This document shows, piece after piece, positions 1-6,530 of a stretch of DNA of 10,385 bases. The stretch spans positions 1 through 10,385 of the forward strand of contig CALRIB010000027.1 in NCBI GenBank assembly GCA_943359705.1, in the 5' to 3' direction. The position numbers and the translations under genes were made by a program. The notes below the pieces were generated by a model. It had not been told where the DNA came from and ran no database searches. It saw only the letters and a program-made list of their open reading frames with translations. The stretch is from Candidatus Nomurabacteria bacterium (GTDB lineage Bacteria; Patescibacteriota; Minisyncoccia; Phycocordibacterales; UBA2100). Within the stretch, counting starts at the first letter, position 1. Every line of letters starts with the position of its first letter.

Positions 1-584
1 CCAACGCCGGTCTCTTTGCATATCCGATGCTGATGGCCGCCGACATTTTGCTCTATGACACCGACGTCGTCCCGGTAGGGCAAGACCAACGCCAACACAT
101 TGAGTACGCAAGAGAAGCCGCGACGAAATTCAACAACGCGTTCGGCGAAACATTCAAGGAACCGAAAGAGCGCATTCTTGAAAATATCGCGACCGTGCCG
201 GGCACAGACGGTAAGAAAATGAGCAAAAGCTACGGCAACACCATCCCGCTTTTCGGCTCGAAGGACGAAATTGCAAAGGCCGTCATGGGCATTGTTACCG
301 ACTCCAACGCAGAGAGCCCGGAACATGTCTACGCCATCCACCTCCTTTTCAAAGACCGCAGCGAACTGAGCGAGCTCTACAAGAGCAACAAAGGCAAATA
401 TAAAGTGCTCAAGGAAGCACTCATCGCTGACATTGAAGCCGTGGTCGCCCCGATGCGCCAGATTCGCGACTCCATCACTGACGAGCAAGTAAAAGAAATC
501 CTCCGCGACGGCGCCGAGCGTGCTCGCGAGAGAGCGGTTAAGAAGATAGCCGATGTTAAGCAAAAAATCGGAGTAACGATTTGA
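1..584 (+). CDS. trpS: Tryptophanyl-tRNA synthetase, C-terminal part (5' end outside window)
   Basis: Class I aminoacyl-tRNA synthetase that charges tRNA-Trp in the cytoplasm. The reading frame is open from base 3 and is cut by the window edge, so 193 residues are visible of a family that usually has about 330; the HIGH motif lies upstream. Seen here: the Rossmann-fold stretch YPMLMAADILLY, then VPVGQDQRQHIEYAR, the usual tryptophan/ATP-site block of TrpRS, then the KMSKS loop in GKKMSKSYGN at bases 210-239. The helical C-terminal tail ends in a Lys/Arg-rich helix typical of the anticodon-side domain. The stop is TGA at 582-584, one base before aspS, so the two genes are very probably co-transcribed and translationally coupled. 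Nothing looks degraded. TyrRS is excluded by the AADILLY / VPVGQDQ pattern. Confidence 0.96.
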   Translation, partial: NAGLFAYPMLMAADILLYDTDVVPVGQDQRQHIEYAREAATKFNNAFGETFKEPKERILENIATVPGTDGKKMSKSYGNTIPLFGSKDEIAKAVMGIVTDSNAESPEHVYAIHLLFKDRSELSELYKSNKGKYKVLKEALIADIEAVVAPMRQIRDSITDEQVKEILRDGAERARERAVKKIADVKQKIGVTI

Positions 585-585
585 T

Positions 586-1896
586 ATGGAACGAACTCTC
601 AACAACGATTTACCGGCAGCGGTGGGGAAGACGGTCAAAATTGCCGGCTGGGTGGATGTGCGGCGCGACCACGGGAAGCTCATCTTTTTGGATATTCGGG
701 ACCGGAGCGGGATTGTGCAGGTGGTGGTGACACCCAAGGCTGCGGAGGCGCTTGAGACTGCCAAAGAGCTTCGCGCTCAGTGGGTCGTGGAGATTGAGGG
801 TGAAGTAAAAGCCCGGCCGGAAAATATGCGCTCCGAAGGTGCGCTGGGCGGGGTAGAAGTCGGCGTGCAGAAGATAGCGATTCTTTCACGCGCGCATGAG
901 CTGCCCTTTGAACTGGGGACTGACGTCAACATTGATACTCATCTCGACAATCTTCCGCTGACGCTCCGAAGCGCGCGAAGTCGCGATATCTTTACGATGC
1001 AGTCGGCGATTCTCGGTGCGTACCGCACCTCGCTTCGTGAGCAAGGATTTACCGAATTCATAGCGCCCGCGCTCGTGGGCGGCGACGCCGAAGGCGGAGC
1101 CGCCGCATTTAAGGTGGATTACTATTACGACCAAACAGCTTATCTGGCCACTTCGCCGCAGTTCTACAAACAAATAATGGTGGGACCGTTTGAGCGAGCG
1201 TTCACTGTTGCAAAAATTTTCCGCGCAGAAAAAAGTGCGACGACTCGTCACCTCAGCGAAGCCACCTGTCTTGACTTTGAAATGGGATTTATCGAGAATG
1301 AGCGCGAGCCGATGAAAGTGCTCGAGAACACTATTCGGTATACCGTCGAACAAGTAACAAAAGAACATGGCGACATCTTCGCTCGGTTCGGTACAACCGC
1401 ACCCCTCATGCCGGCCGAAATTCCGATACTGACCCTCAAAGACGCATTGCAGACACTCGGCAAGGCAGAAGCCCCTGACATGGAGCCCGAGGACGAGCGC
1501 GCGATTTGCGAGTGGGCAAAGAAAGAGAAGGATTCTGATTTCGTGTTCATCACAAGATACCCGACCAAGAAGCGGGCGTTTTACACGTACGAGGAGCCCA
1601 GCGAAGCACCGTACTCTCGCGGCTTCGACCTTCTCTTTCGCGGATTGGAGATAAACAGCGGCGCGCAGCGCATTCACGATTACGATACTCTTGTCGCACG
1701 AATGAATGACCGCGGTCTCGACCCGGGGAAATTCTCCTACTACTTGCAGGCTTTCAAATACGGTTTGCCCCCGCACGGCGGTTCCTCGACCGGTCTTGAG
1801 CGCTTCACCGCCCGCATGCTCGAAATTCCGAATGTGAAAGAAGCGACGGCATTCCCGCGCGATATTAACCGCATCGACACCAGACTTTCAGAATAA
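586..1896 (+). CDS. aspS: Aspartyl-tRNA synthetase, short archaeal-type form; possibly non-discriminating (AspRS/AsxRS)
   Basis: Class II synthetase that charges tRNA-Asp and perhaps tRNA-Asn. At 436 residues it matches the archaeal/eukaryotic form and lacks the roughly 150-residue GAD insertion of the usual bacterial enzyme (about 590 aa). Order: N-terminal OB-fold anticodon domain (about 15-105, with GWVDVRRDHG and FLDIRDRSG), then the catalytic core with YLATSPQFYKQIM (186-198), motif 2 around FRAE and RHLSEATCLDFEM (212-233), and motif 3 with GLERFTARML (403-412). The C-terminal block YGLPPHGG...GLER is archaeal-like, while the OB-fold RRDHG reads like bacterial AspRS. His29 in RRDHG is the residue found in non-discriminating bacterial AspRS (Leu in the discriminating E. 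coli enzyme). The second known position, usually Gly in RPEG, is Asn80 here. ATG 586 follows the trpS stop by one base; GGAG at 570-573 is a distant Shine-Dalgarno. Confidence 0.93.
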   Translation: MERTLNNDLPAAVGKTVKIAGWVDVRRDHGKLIFLDIRDRSGIVQVVVTPKAAEALETAKELRAQWVVEIEGEVKARPENMRSEGALGGVEVGVQKIAILSRAHELPFELGTDVNIDTHLDNLPLTLRSARSRDIFTMQSAILGAYRTSLREQGFTEFIAPALVGGDAEGGAAAFKVDYYYDQTAYLATSPQFYKQIMVGPFERAFTVAKIFRAEKSATTRHLSEATCLDFEMGFIENEREPMKVLENTIRYTVEQVTKEHGDIFARFGTTAPLMPAEIPILTLKDALQTLGKAEAPDMEPEDERAICEWAKKEKDSDFVFITRYPTKKRAFYTYEEPSEAPYSRGFDLLFRGLEINSGAQRIHDYDTLVARMNDRGLDPGKFSYYLQAFKYGLPPHGGSSTGLERFTARMLEIPNVKEATAFPRDINRIDTRLSE

Positions 1897-1992
1897 TTTT
1901 CAATGCGCAATTTCCAATTTTCATTGAATTTGCAATGACTCACTGTCACAATGGAACATTGATTGAAAATTGAGAATTAAAAATTGAAAATT
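1895..1992. repeat. Long imperfect A+T-rich palindrome filling the aspS-scpA gap
   Basis: Bases 1895-1923 and 1964-1992 are inverted copies of each other: aligned without gaps, they share AATTTTCAAT (10 bases), AATT (4) and CAATTTTCA (9), 23 of the first 29 positions. Inward the match continues loosely to an apex at 1936-1948, TGAC-TCACT-GTCA, whose centre (1942) lies close to the centre of the outer arms (1943.5). The gap is therefore one structure and not random A+T-rich spacer. The right arm also reads as an irregular direct repeat of the unit ATTGAAAATTG. It could act as a bidirectional transcription end after aspS, or be a palindromic repeat dispersed in the genome. No Shine-Dalgarno or clear promoter for scpA is visible in it. 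Confidence 0.7.
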
Positions 1993-1995
1993 CCC

Positions 1996-2715
1996 ATGTA
2001 CAACTTTTCAGTTACTACTGAACATTACTCCGGGCCATTGGAGGCTCTTTTAAACTTGATAGAGGATAGAAAACTCTCAATTTCTCAGGTGAATCTTTCG
2101 CAGGTCACCGATGCGTATCTCGCGTACGTGGAGAAGTTGCCGGAGCTACCGCTCGGAGAAACCGCACAGTTTATTCTCGTCGCCTCGACACTTCTGCTCA
2201 TCAAATCTCGTACGCTCCTGCCCACGCTGACGCTTTCTGAAGATGAGCGCGAAAGCGTAGTCGAGCTTGAGCGCCGTTTGGCGCGCTACGCATTAGTGCG
2301 CAAAGCGGCCAAGCTTCTGCGCAAGGAGTGGGGGAGGGCGCCCCTATTTTTTGCCAAGCGCGCGCCGCTTCGCCCCGCCGTCTTTGCACCCGCGGAGGCT
2401 TCCGTCCCCAAAGTGCTGGCGGTCATGCAACGATTACTTTCACTTCTGCCCAAACCGGAAGAACTGGTTAAGGCGACCGTGGCACCCGTGCTGGCACTCG
2501 AAGACGTCATCAAGAGTTTGCGCACGCGCATCACTTCGGCCTTTCGCGCGAGCTTCAGCGAGCTCACACGCTCGCGCCCGAGGCACGACGTCATCGTCTT
2601 TTTCCTCGCCACGCTCGAACTCGTTCGTTCCGGGTCTATCTCTGTCACACAGGAAAAACTTTTTTCCGATATAACGCTCGAATCCGAGGCCTCCGGATTG
2701 CCCCGCTATGGTTAA
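1996..2715 (+). CDS. scpA: Segregation and condensation protein A (kleisin subunit of SMC complex)
   Basis: ScpA is the kleisin that bridges the two SMC heads and, with ScpB, forms the bacterial condensin used in chromosome segregation. The 239-residue product begins MYNFSVTTEHYSGPLEALLNL, matching the family's N-terminal pattern (short beta strand, GPLxxLLxLI), which contacts the SMC neck. TAQFILVASTLLLIKSRTLLP (about 56-76) is the conserved helix ending in the usual K-S-x-x-L-L-P. A charged middle linker follows, then a C-terminal winged helix (about 165-225) that would bind the SMC head cap. I chose ATG 1996 over an in-frame TTG at 1984 because the family pattern starts within a few residues of it and the TTG lies inside the palindrome. 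There is no evident Shine-Dalgarno. The 3' end overlaps scpB by 8 bases, the normal scpA-scpB arrangement. Confidence 0.93.
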   Translation: MYNFSVTTEHYSGPLEALLNLIEDRKLSISQVNLSQVTDAYLAYVEKLPELPLGETAQFILVASTLLLIKSRTLLPTLTLSEDERESVVELERRLARYALVRKAAKLLRKEWGRAPLFFAKRAPLRPAVFAPAEASVPKVLAVMQRLLSLLPKPEELVKATVAPVLALEDVIKSLRTRITSAFRASFSELTRSRPRHDVIVFFLATLELVRSGSISVTQEKLFSDITLESEASGLPRYG

Positions 2716-3262
2716 TCTCGCTTCAAAAGTCGAAGCGTTGCTTTTTGCCGAAGGCGGCAGCTTGTCGCGTAAACGCATCTCCTCGGCGCTCGGCTGCAAC
2801 GACAAGGAACTCGCCGAAGCTCTGGGCGTTCTCGGAGCGAGGCTTACGGGCGGCATTACGCTCGTCACGACCGACACCGAAGCTTCTTTGGTTATTGCTG
2901 CCGTTGCAAGCGATGCGGTGCAGAAGGCGTTCGAGAAGGAACTCGGGCGAGAAATAGGGGATGCTGGTCTCGAAGTGCTGGCTATTGTGCTCTACCGAGG
3001 TCCCTCGACCCGTGCAAAAATTGATTACATCCGTGGGGTCAACACTTCCTCGACTCTCCGCAATCTTTTGGCGCGCGGACTGGTGGAGCGCATCGCTAAT
3101 CCGGAAGATGCACGTGAATATCTGTATCGCCCGACCGTCGAAGTGCTCGCACATCTCGGGGTCACCGACACAGGAAAATTACCCGACCATGCTACAATCG
3201 CCGCTGAGCTTTCTGCATTTGAGGCAAAGAGCGACCCATTTGATGGAACCCGAGACACATAG
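2708..3262 (+). CDS. scpB: Segregation and condensation protein B
   Basis: ScpB dimerises and binds the ScpA linker in the SMC-ScpAB condensin. The 184-residue protein has the expected two winged helices. The first is about 5-80, opening with VEALLFAEGGSLSRKRIS. The second is about 85-150 and contains the diagnostic LEVLAIVLYRGPSTRAKIDY followed by IRGVNTSSTLRNLLARGLVE. The family's FGL / LP ending is recognisable as HLGVTDTGKLPD (149-160). Length is at the normal lower end. It overlaps scpA by 8 bases upstream and the next gene by 20 bases downstream, which suggests coupled translation. An extended -10 motif inside its 3' part (3190-3198) may start a transcript for the next gene. No Shine-Dalgarno stands close to ATG 2708. 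Confidence 0.93.
   Translation: MVNLASKVEALLFAEGGSLSRKRISSALGCNDKELAEALGVLGARLTGGITLVTTDTEASLVIAAVASDAVQKAFEKELGREIGDAGLEVLAIVLYRGPSTRAKIDYIRGVNTSSTLRNLLARGLVERIANPEDAREYLYRPTVEVLAHLGVTDTGKLPDHATIAAELSAFEAKSDPFDGTRDT
3190..3198 (+). promoter_or_regulatory. Candidate extended -10 element inside scpB, reading toward the carboxypeptidase gene
   Basis: The bases TGCTACAAT fit the TGn-TAnAAT extended -10 pattern. No good -35 hexamer lies 16-18 bases upstream, which extended -10 promoters can lack. Transcription would start near 3205, about 40 bases before ATG 3243, so the carboxypeptidase could be made independently of scpAB. The element lies in coding sequence, so chance is a real alternative. 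Confidence 0.35.
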
Positions 3263-4229
3263 CCCCATAGCCGAGCCTACAGTCACCGCGCACCCCCCCA
3301 TGCGCACTTCTTCTATTGGCGCACTCGCGATGGTGCTTGTGGTAGCTGCCGTTTCGTTCGGCTTTTTTCAATTCAGCGCAGTGCCCGTGCCGGAAAAAGC
3401 ACAGACGGCCGCGGCAGCAATCGCTCCGTCACCTTTTGACGGTATACAGCTCATCAGCAAAGCAGCCGTCGTTATTGATATTCAAACAGGCAAAACCCTC
3501 TATGAACACAACGCCGACGCGCAACTACCGCTCGCCTCACTCACGAAAGTAGCGATGGCTCTGGCGGTCGCTGAAGTTCTTCCGACAGATGACGTCATTA
3601 CGATTCCGTACAACACGCTCTGGTCCTCAAATGCCGATCCGCTACGCAAGGGCGACCGCTGGCGTGTGCGCGACGTACTCGACTACACACTCATCGCTTC
3701 TTCAAACGAGGGCGCGGATATTCTCGCAGCCGCCGCAGACGACCGGCTCCACGCGCGCTTTCCGCAATCTCCCGCGGATGGTGCGACGCTCTGGCGAATG
3801 AACGACCTCGCCCAAAGTCTCGGCCTTTCGGGCACCTACTTCCTCAACGTCAACGGCTTGGATATCAGCACGACGCAGTCCGGTGCATACGGCTCCGCGC
3901 GCGATGTCGCCAAACTTTTTGCCTACGCCGCATCGGCGCAGCCTTCGCTCTTTGCGGGCACCGCAGAGGACGGAGAGCTTTTGACCTCCGTTAACGGCAA
4001 GAACACGACCTTACCCACCAACACCAACGAGTCCCGGGGCCGCATATCAGGCCTTATTATGGGCAAAACGGGGCTAACAGACCTCGCGGGCGGCAACCTG
4101 GCGGTAGTCTACGATGTCGGGCTTGCCCACCCGGTGGTAGCCGTCGTGCTCGGCTCGACCAAAGACGGACGATTTGATGACATTCAGAAACTAGTGGCAG
4201 CATCGCGCCTTTCGATAGCACAACAGTAG
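3243..4229 (+). CDS. D-alanyl-D-alanine carboxypeptidase (penicillin-binding protein, family S11)
   Basis: Serine D,D-peptidase that removes the terminal D-Ala of peptidoglycan stem peptides outside the membrane, limiting cross-linking. All three active-site motifs are present in the 328-residue product: S-L-T-K at 99-102 (nucleophile Ser99, Lys102), S-S-N at 153-155, and K-T-G at 275-277. A polar N-terminal tail of about 20 residues precedes one hydrophobic segment (about 24-44), a membrane anchor or uncleaved signal. A low-complexity Ala/Pro linker leads into the catalytic domain (about 66-325). Only about 50 residues follow KTG, so the beta-sandwich C-terminal domain of E. coli PBP5 is absent. 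The start is not certain: ATG 3243 overlaps scpB by 20 bases, and ATG 3300 would also keep the anchor (309 aa). Neither has a close Shine-Dalgarno. The frame stays open upstream of 3243 only because it runs within scpB. Confidence 0.92.
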   Translation: MEPETHSPIAEPTVTAHPPMRTSSIGALAMVLVVAAVSFGFFQFSAVPVPEKAQTAAAAIAPSPFDGIQLISKAAVVIDIQTGKTLYEHNADAQLPLASLTKVAMALAVAEVLPTDDVITIPYNTLWSSNADPLRKGDRWRVRDVLDYTLIASSNEGADILAAAADDRLHARFPQSPADGATLWRMNDLAQSLGLSGTYFLNVNGLDISTTQSGAYGSARDVAKLFAYAASAQPSLFAGTAEDGELLTSVNGKNTTLPTNTNESRGRISGLIMGKTGLTDLAGGNLAVVYDVGLAHPVVAVVLGSTKDGRFDDIQKLVAASRLSIAQQ

Positions 4230-4256
4230 TCCTTCGAGCCAGTCTAGGACACGGGG

Positions 4257-4262
4257 TATACT
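4257..4262 (+). promoter_or_regulatory. Candidate -10 element directly before mraY
   Basis: TATACT matches the -10 consensus at five of six positions and lies in the short non-coding gap before mraY. No convincing -35 is present. It ends 7 bases before ATG 4270, so a transcript from it would begin at or within a base or two of the start codon (leaderless or nearly so). The AAGGA at 4264-4268 could be read as a Shine-Dalgarno, but only one base separates it from the ATG, too close for normal use. Confidence 0.4.
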
Positions 4263-4269
4263 AAAGGAC

Positions 4270-5343
4270 ATGTTGTCCGATATCGTACGCATTCTTCTGC
4301 CCGCCGGGGCGGCGTTCCTTATCGGTATGGGTATCACACCCATACTCACTCACTACCTGTACGCGTACAAGGCCTGGAAGAAAACGCCGGGCAAGGTGGC
4401 GCTCGACGGTTCGCAGGCGAGCGAATTCAATCGCCTGCATGAAGTGCATGAAGTGCGAGCGCCGCGTATGGGCGGTATTGTCATCTGGGGAAGCGTACTT
4501 ATCACAATAGTCGGCATTGCAATTATCGCGGGATTCGTCCCGAGCGCGGCTCTTCTCAAATTCAACTTCCTCAGCCGCAGCCAGACATGGATACCGCTTG
4601 CGGCTCTCATGGTCGGCGCAATCGCCGGTCTCATCGACGACCTCCTCGTGATTCGGCCGGGCGGCACGGGTCTCGCACTGTGGTTCCGGCTCGCGGTTGT
4701 TTTTCTCCTTTCACTTTTCATCGGGTGGTGGTTTTGGGACAAACTCGAGGTCACCGCAATAAATATTCCGTTCCATGCCCCGCTTGAAGTAGGCTGGCTC
4801 ATCATCCCGCTTTTTATTTTGGCATCGCTCGCACTCTACGCCTCCGGCGTTATCGACGGCATTGACGGGCTCTCCGGCGGAGTTTTCGGTTCTATTTTTG
4901 CCGCATATGCGCTTATCGCCTATGCGCAAAATCAGATTGACCTCGCGGCCTTCTCCGCGGCAATCGTCGGCGGCATTCTCGCATTCCTATGGTTCAACGT
5001 GCCGCCCGCGCGCTTCTATATGACAGACACGGGCACGATGGCGCTCACGCTTACCATCGCAACAATCGCATTCATGACCGACAACCTCGGCGGGGGATAC
5101 GGCATCAGCGTGCTTCCGATCATCGGCGGATTGCTCGTAGCCACCGTAGCCTCCGACATCGCGCAGGTGTGTTCCAAAAAATTCTTCGGGAAAAAAATTC
5201 TTCGCATTGCACCTCTTCACCACCATTTCGAAGCGCTCGGATGGCCGGGGCATAAGGTGGTAATGCGCTATTGGATTCTCTCCATCGTCTTCGCCGGCGT
5301 AGGCGTCATTCTCGCCTTGAGTGCCTTACAAAACCCCTGGTAG
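4270..5343 (+). CDS. mraY: Phospho-N-acetylmuramoyl-pentapeptide transferase
   Basis: Integral membrane enzyme that moves phospho-MurNAc-pentapeptide from UDP to undecaprenyl phosphate, making lipid I, the first membrane step of peptidoglycan synthesis. The 357 residues show about ten hydrophobic segments and the family landmarks: RAPRMGG (64-69), the Asp pair in LIDD (D123, D124), D196-G-I-D-G in ASGVIDGIDGL, the nucleophile-loop equivalent of FMGDTGS as YMTDTGT (D253), and the cytoplasmic His motif PLHHHFEALGW (316-325). Deviations: the NxxNLTDGLDGL motif has lost both Asn (Tyr190 and Gly193 instead), and the Gly before D253 is Thr. The catalytic acidic residues are all kept, so the enzyme is expected to be active. 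WecA-type relatives are less likely because of the HHH motif and the ftsW neighbour. The gene runs into ftsW after 4 bases. Confidence 0.93.
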   Translation: MLSDIVRILLPAGAAFLIGMGITPILTHYLYAYKAWKKTPGKVALDGSQASEFNRLHEVHEVRAPRMGGIVIWGSVLITIVGIAIIAGFVPSAALLKFNFLSRSQTWIPLAALMVGAIAGLIDDLLVIRPGGTGLALWFRLAVVFLLSLFIGWWFWDKLEVTAINIPFHAPLEVGWLIIPLFILASLALYASGVIDGIDGLSGGVFGSIFAAYALIAYAQNQIDLAAFSAAIVGGILAFLWFNVPPARFYMTDTGTMALTLTIATIAFMTDNLGGGYGISVLPIIGGLLVATVASDIAQVCSKKFFGKKILRIAPLHHHFEALGWPGHKVVMRYWILSIVFAGVGVILALSALQNPW

Positions 5344-5347
5344 CGCC

Positions 5348-6445
5348 ATGAAAAAAGCTTCCGTCGACACATCGCTCGCGCTTCTTATCGCGGTCCTCGT
5401 CTTCGGCGGCGCGCTCATCTTTGCGTCCGCAGCGTTCGGGCTCCTCGCCCGAGGGGCGAATCACATTCCTGCCGTGGCGCTAAGACAGGTGATCTGGATA
5501 GCTACCGGTCTCGTCGCTCTCTTTATCGCGAGCCGTATCGACTACGCTCTGTGGCGACGCTATGCCCCGCATGCCTTTGTGCTGGCGCTCATCGCTACCG
5601 CCGCCGTTTTTCTTCCGCACATCGGCATTGAACACGGGGGCGGAAGACGCTGGATGGCGCTCGGCGGTATCACGGTGCAACCTTCGGAAGCGTTGAAGCT
5701 CGGCTCCATTCTGATCGCCGCAGCGTACTTTGCCTCCATTCACGCACGCATCAATGATATTCGTTACGGACTCGGCGGCCTTCTTGCGATTCTTGCAGGG
5801 CCGGTACTACTCCTCGTGATGCAGCCCGACCTCGGCACGCTCAGTATCATAATTCTTTCGGTCTGCGCGATATTTTTTGCCGCCGGTGCGAACTGGCGCG
5901 ATTTGGCAATTCTTGTTATCACGGGCGTCCTCGCGCTCGCACTTCTGGCATTCTTTAAGCCGTATGTGATGGATCGCATCCAAGTATTCTTCAACCCTGC
6001 GCAAGGTCAGCAAGCGGAAGGCTATCAAATTAAACAATCGCTTATTGCCATCGGCTCAGGCGGATTTTTCGGCAGGGGATTCGGCCAGGGTGTGCAAAAG
6101 TTTACCTACCTTCCGGAGCCGATGGGGGACTCCATTTTCGCGGTAGCCGGTGAAGAATTCGGGCTCGTGGGTACATGCGCTATCATAGGACTCTTTCTCG
6201 CGTTCGCACTCCGCGGGCTCTCGACCGCCACCAAAGCGCGCGACGCTTTCGGCACCTTTCTGGCAATCGGCATCTCGGTGTATCTCGCCAGCGAAGCCTT
6301 CATCAACATCGGCGCGATGCTTGGACTCGGTCCGCTCACCGGCATCCCGCTCACCTTCATCAGCCAGGGCGGCAGCGCGATGCTCGTTTCCCTCGCGAGC
6401 GCCGGCGTCCTTCTCAATGTCTCTCGCCACCGTTCCCGCCGCTAA
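5348..6445 (+). CDS. ftsW: Septal peptidoglycan polymerase FtsW (SEDS family)
   Basis: Polytopic SEDS glycosyltransferase that polymerises lipid II at the division site with a class B PBP. The 365-residue product has about ten membrane segments. Motifs: GGGRRWMALGGITVQPSEALK (97-117), MQPDLGTLSI (158-167), YQIKQSLIAIGSGGFFGRGFG (226-246), YLPEPMGDSIFAVAGEE (254-270) with D261 at the essential Asp position of the large extracellular loop, and GLGPLTGIPLTFISQGGSA (326-344). The PLTGIPL...FISQGGSAML ending and the mraY/murG context favour FtsW over RodA. In many FtsW proteins the loop reads HTDFIFA; here it is MGDSIFA. I chose ATG 5348 (4 bases after mraY) over GTG 5321, which would overlap mraY and add nine residues without family support. 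No clear Shine-Dalgarno, so coupling to mraY is likely. The stop is followed at once by the promoter of the next gene. Confidence 0.92.
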   Translation: MKKASVDTSLALLIAVLVFGGALIFASAAFGLLARGANHIPAVALRQVIWIATGLVALFIASRIDYALWRRYAPHAFVLALIATAAVFLPHIGIEHGGGRRWMALGGITVQPSEALKLGSILIAAAYFASIHARINDIRYGLGGLLAILAGPVLLLVMQPDLGTLSIIILSVCAIFFAAGANWRDLAILVITGVLALALLAFFKPYVMDRIQVFFNPAQGQQAEGYQIKQSLIAIGSGGFFGRGFGQGVQKFTYLPEPMGDSIFAVAGEEFGLVGTCAIIGLFLAFALRGLSTATKARDAFGTFLAIGISVYLASEAFINIGAMLGLGPLTGIPLTFISQGGSAMLVSLASAGVLLNVSRHRSRR

Positions 6446-6446
6446 A

Positions 6447-6475
6447 TTGACCTGGAAGCGTTCTTGTGGCATAGT
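6447..6475 (+). promoter_or_regulatory. Strong sigma-70-type promoter for the cold-shock-domain gene
   Basis: The -35 hexamer TTGACC (6447-6452, five of six consensus bases) is separated by exactly 17 bases from CATAGT (6470-6475, four of six), which carries an upstream TGn (6467-6469) making an extended -10. It begins one base after the ftsW stop. The predicted start near 6482 gives a 5' leader of about 49 bases. This is the best-formed promoter in the window. Confidence 0.7.
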
Positions 6476-6484
6476 CCTCGGAGC

Positions 6485-6526
6485 TTTTCCCATGATGGGA
6501 AGGCCTTGAATGAGTGAATGAGAGGA
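6485..6526 (+). promoter_or_regulatory. 5' leader of the cold-shock-domain gene: hairpin, tandem 8-base repeat, Shine-Dalgarno
   Basis: Three elements lie in the leader. TTCCC (6487-6491) pairs with GGGAA (6497-6501) around ATGAT, and two flanking T-G pairs extend the stem to 6485-6503. TGAATGAG occurs twice in tandem (6507-6514 and 6515-6522). The second copy runs into AGAGGA (6521-6526), a Shine-Dalgarno 4 bases before ATG 6531. A three-codon ORF (ATG 6510, stop TGA 6519-6521) overlaps that site. The arrangement could control access of ribosomes, as leaders of cold-shock genes do, but this is inferred. Confidence 0.45.
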
Positions 6527-6530
6527 CTCA

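Noticed and set aside
886..1776. A 296-codon open frame on the minus strand opposite aspS
   Set aside because: It is the mirror of a strongly supported synthetase gene; its product has no recognisable family pattern, and it arises from the codon bias of aspS.
1984..1995. TTG start for scpA, four codons upstream of the ATG
   Set aside because: It lies in the palindrome arm, has no ribosome site and is not needed for the family N-terminus.
2681..2699. AATCCGAGG / CCTCcGGATT hairpin just before the scpB start
   Set aside because: It is inside scpA coding sequence, has no room for a loop unless pairs are opened, and palindromic GAGGCCTC is easily met by chance; no regulatory role is supported.
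2961..3242. Upstream extension of the carboxypeptidase frame inside scpB
   Set aside because: The extension would add 94 residues that are an out-of-frame reading of scpB and have no family support.
4229..4250. GTCCT...AGGAC inverted repeat after the carboxypeptidase gene as a terminator
   Set aside because: The stem is only 5 bp with a 12-base loop and no U-tract follows.
5321..5347. GTG start for ftsW overlapping mraY
   Set aside because: It adds nine residues that are a frame-shifted reading of the MraY C-terminus; ATG 5348 fits the usual short FtsW N-terminus.
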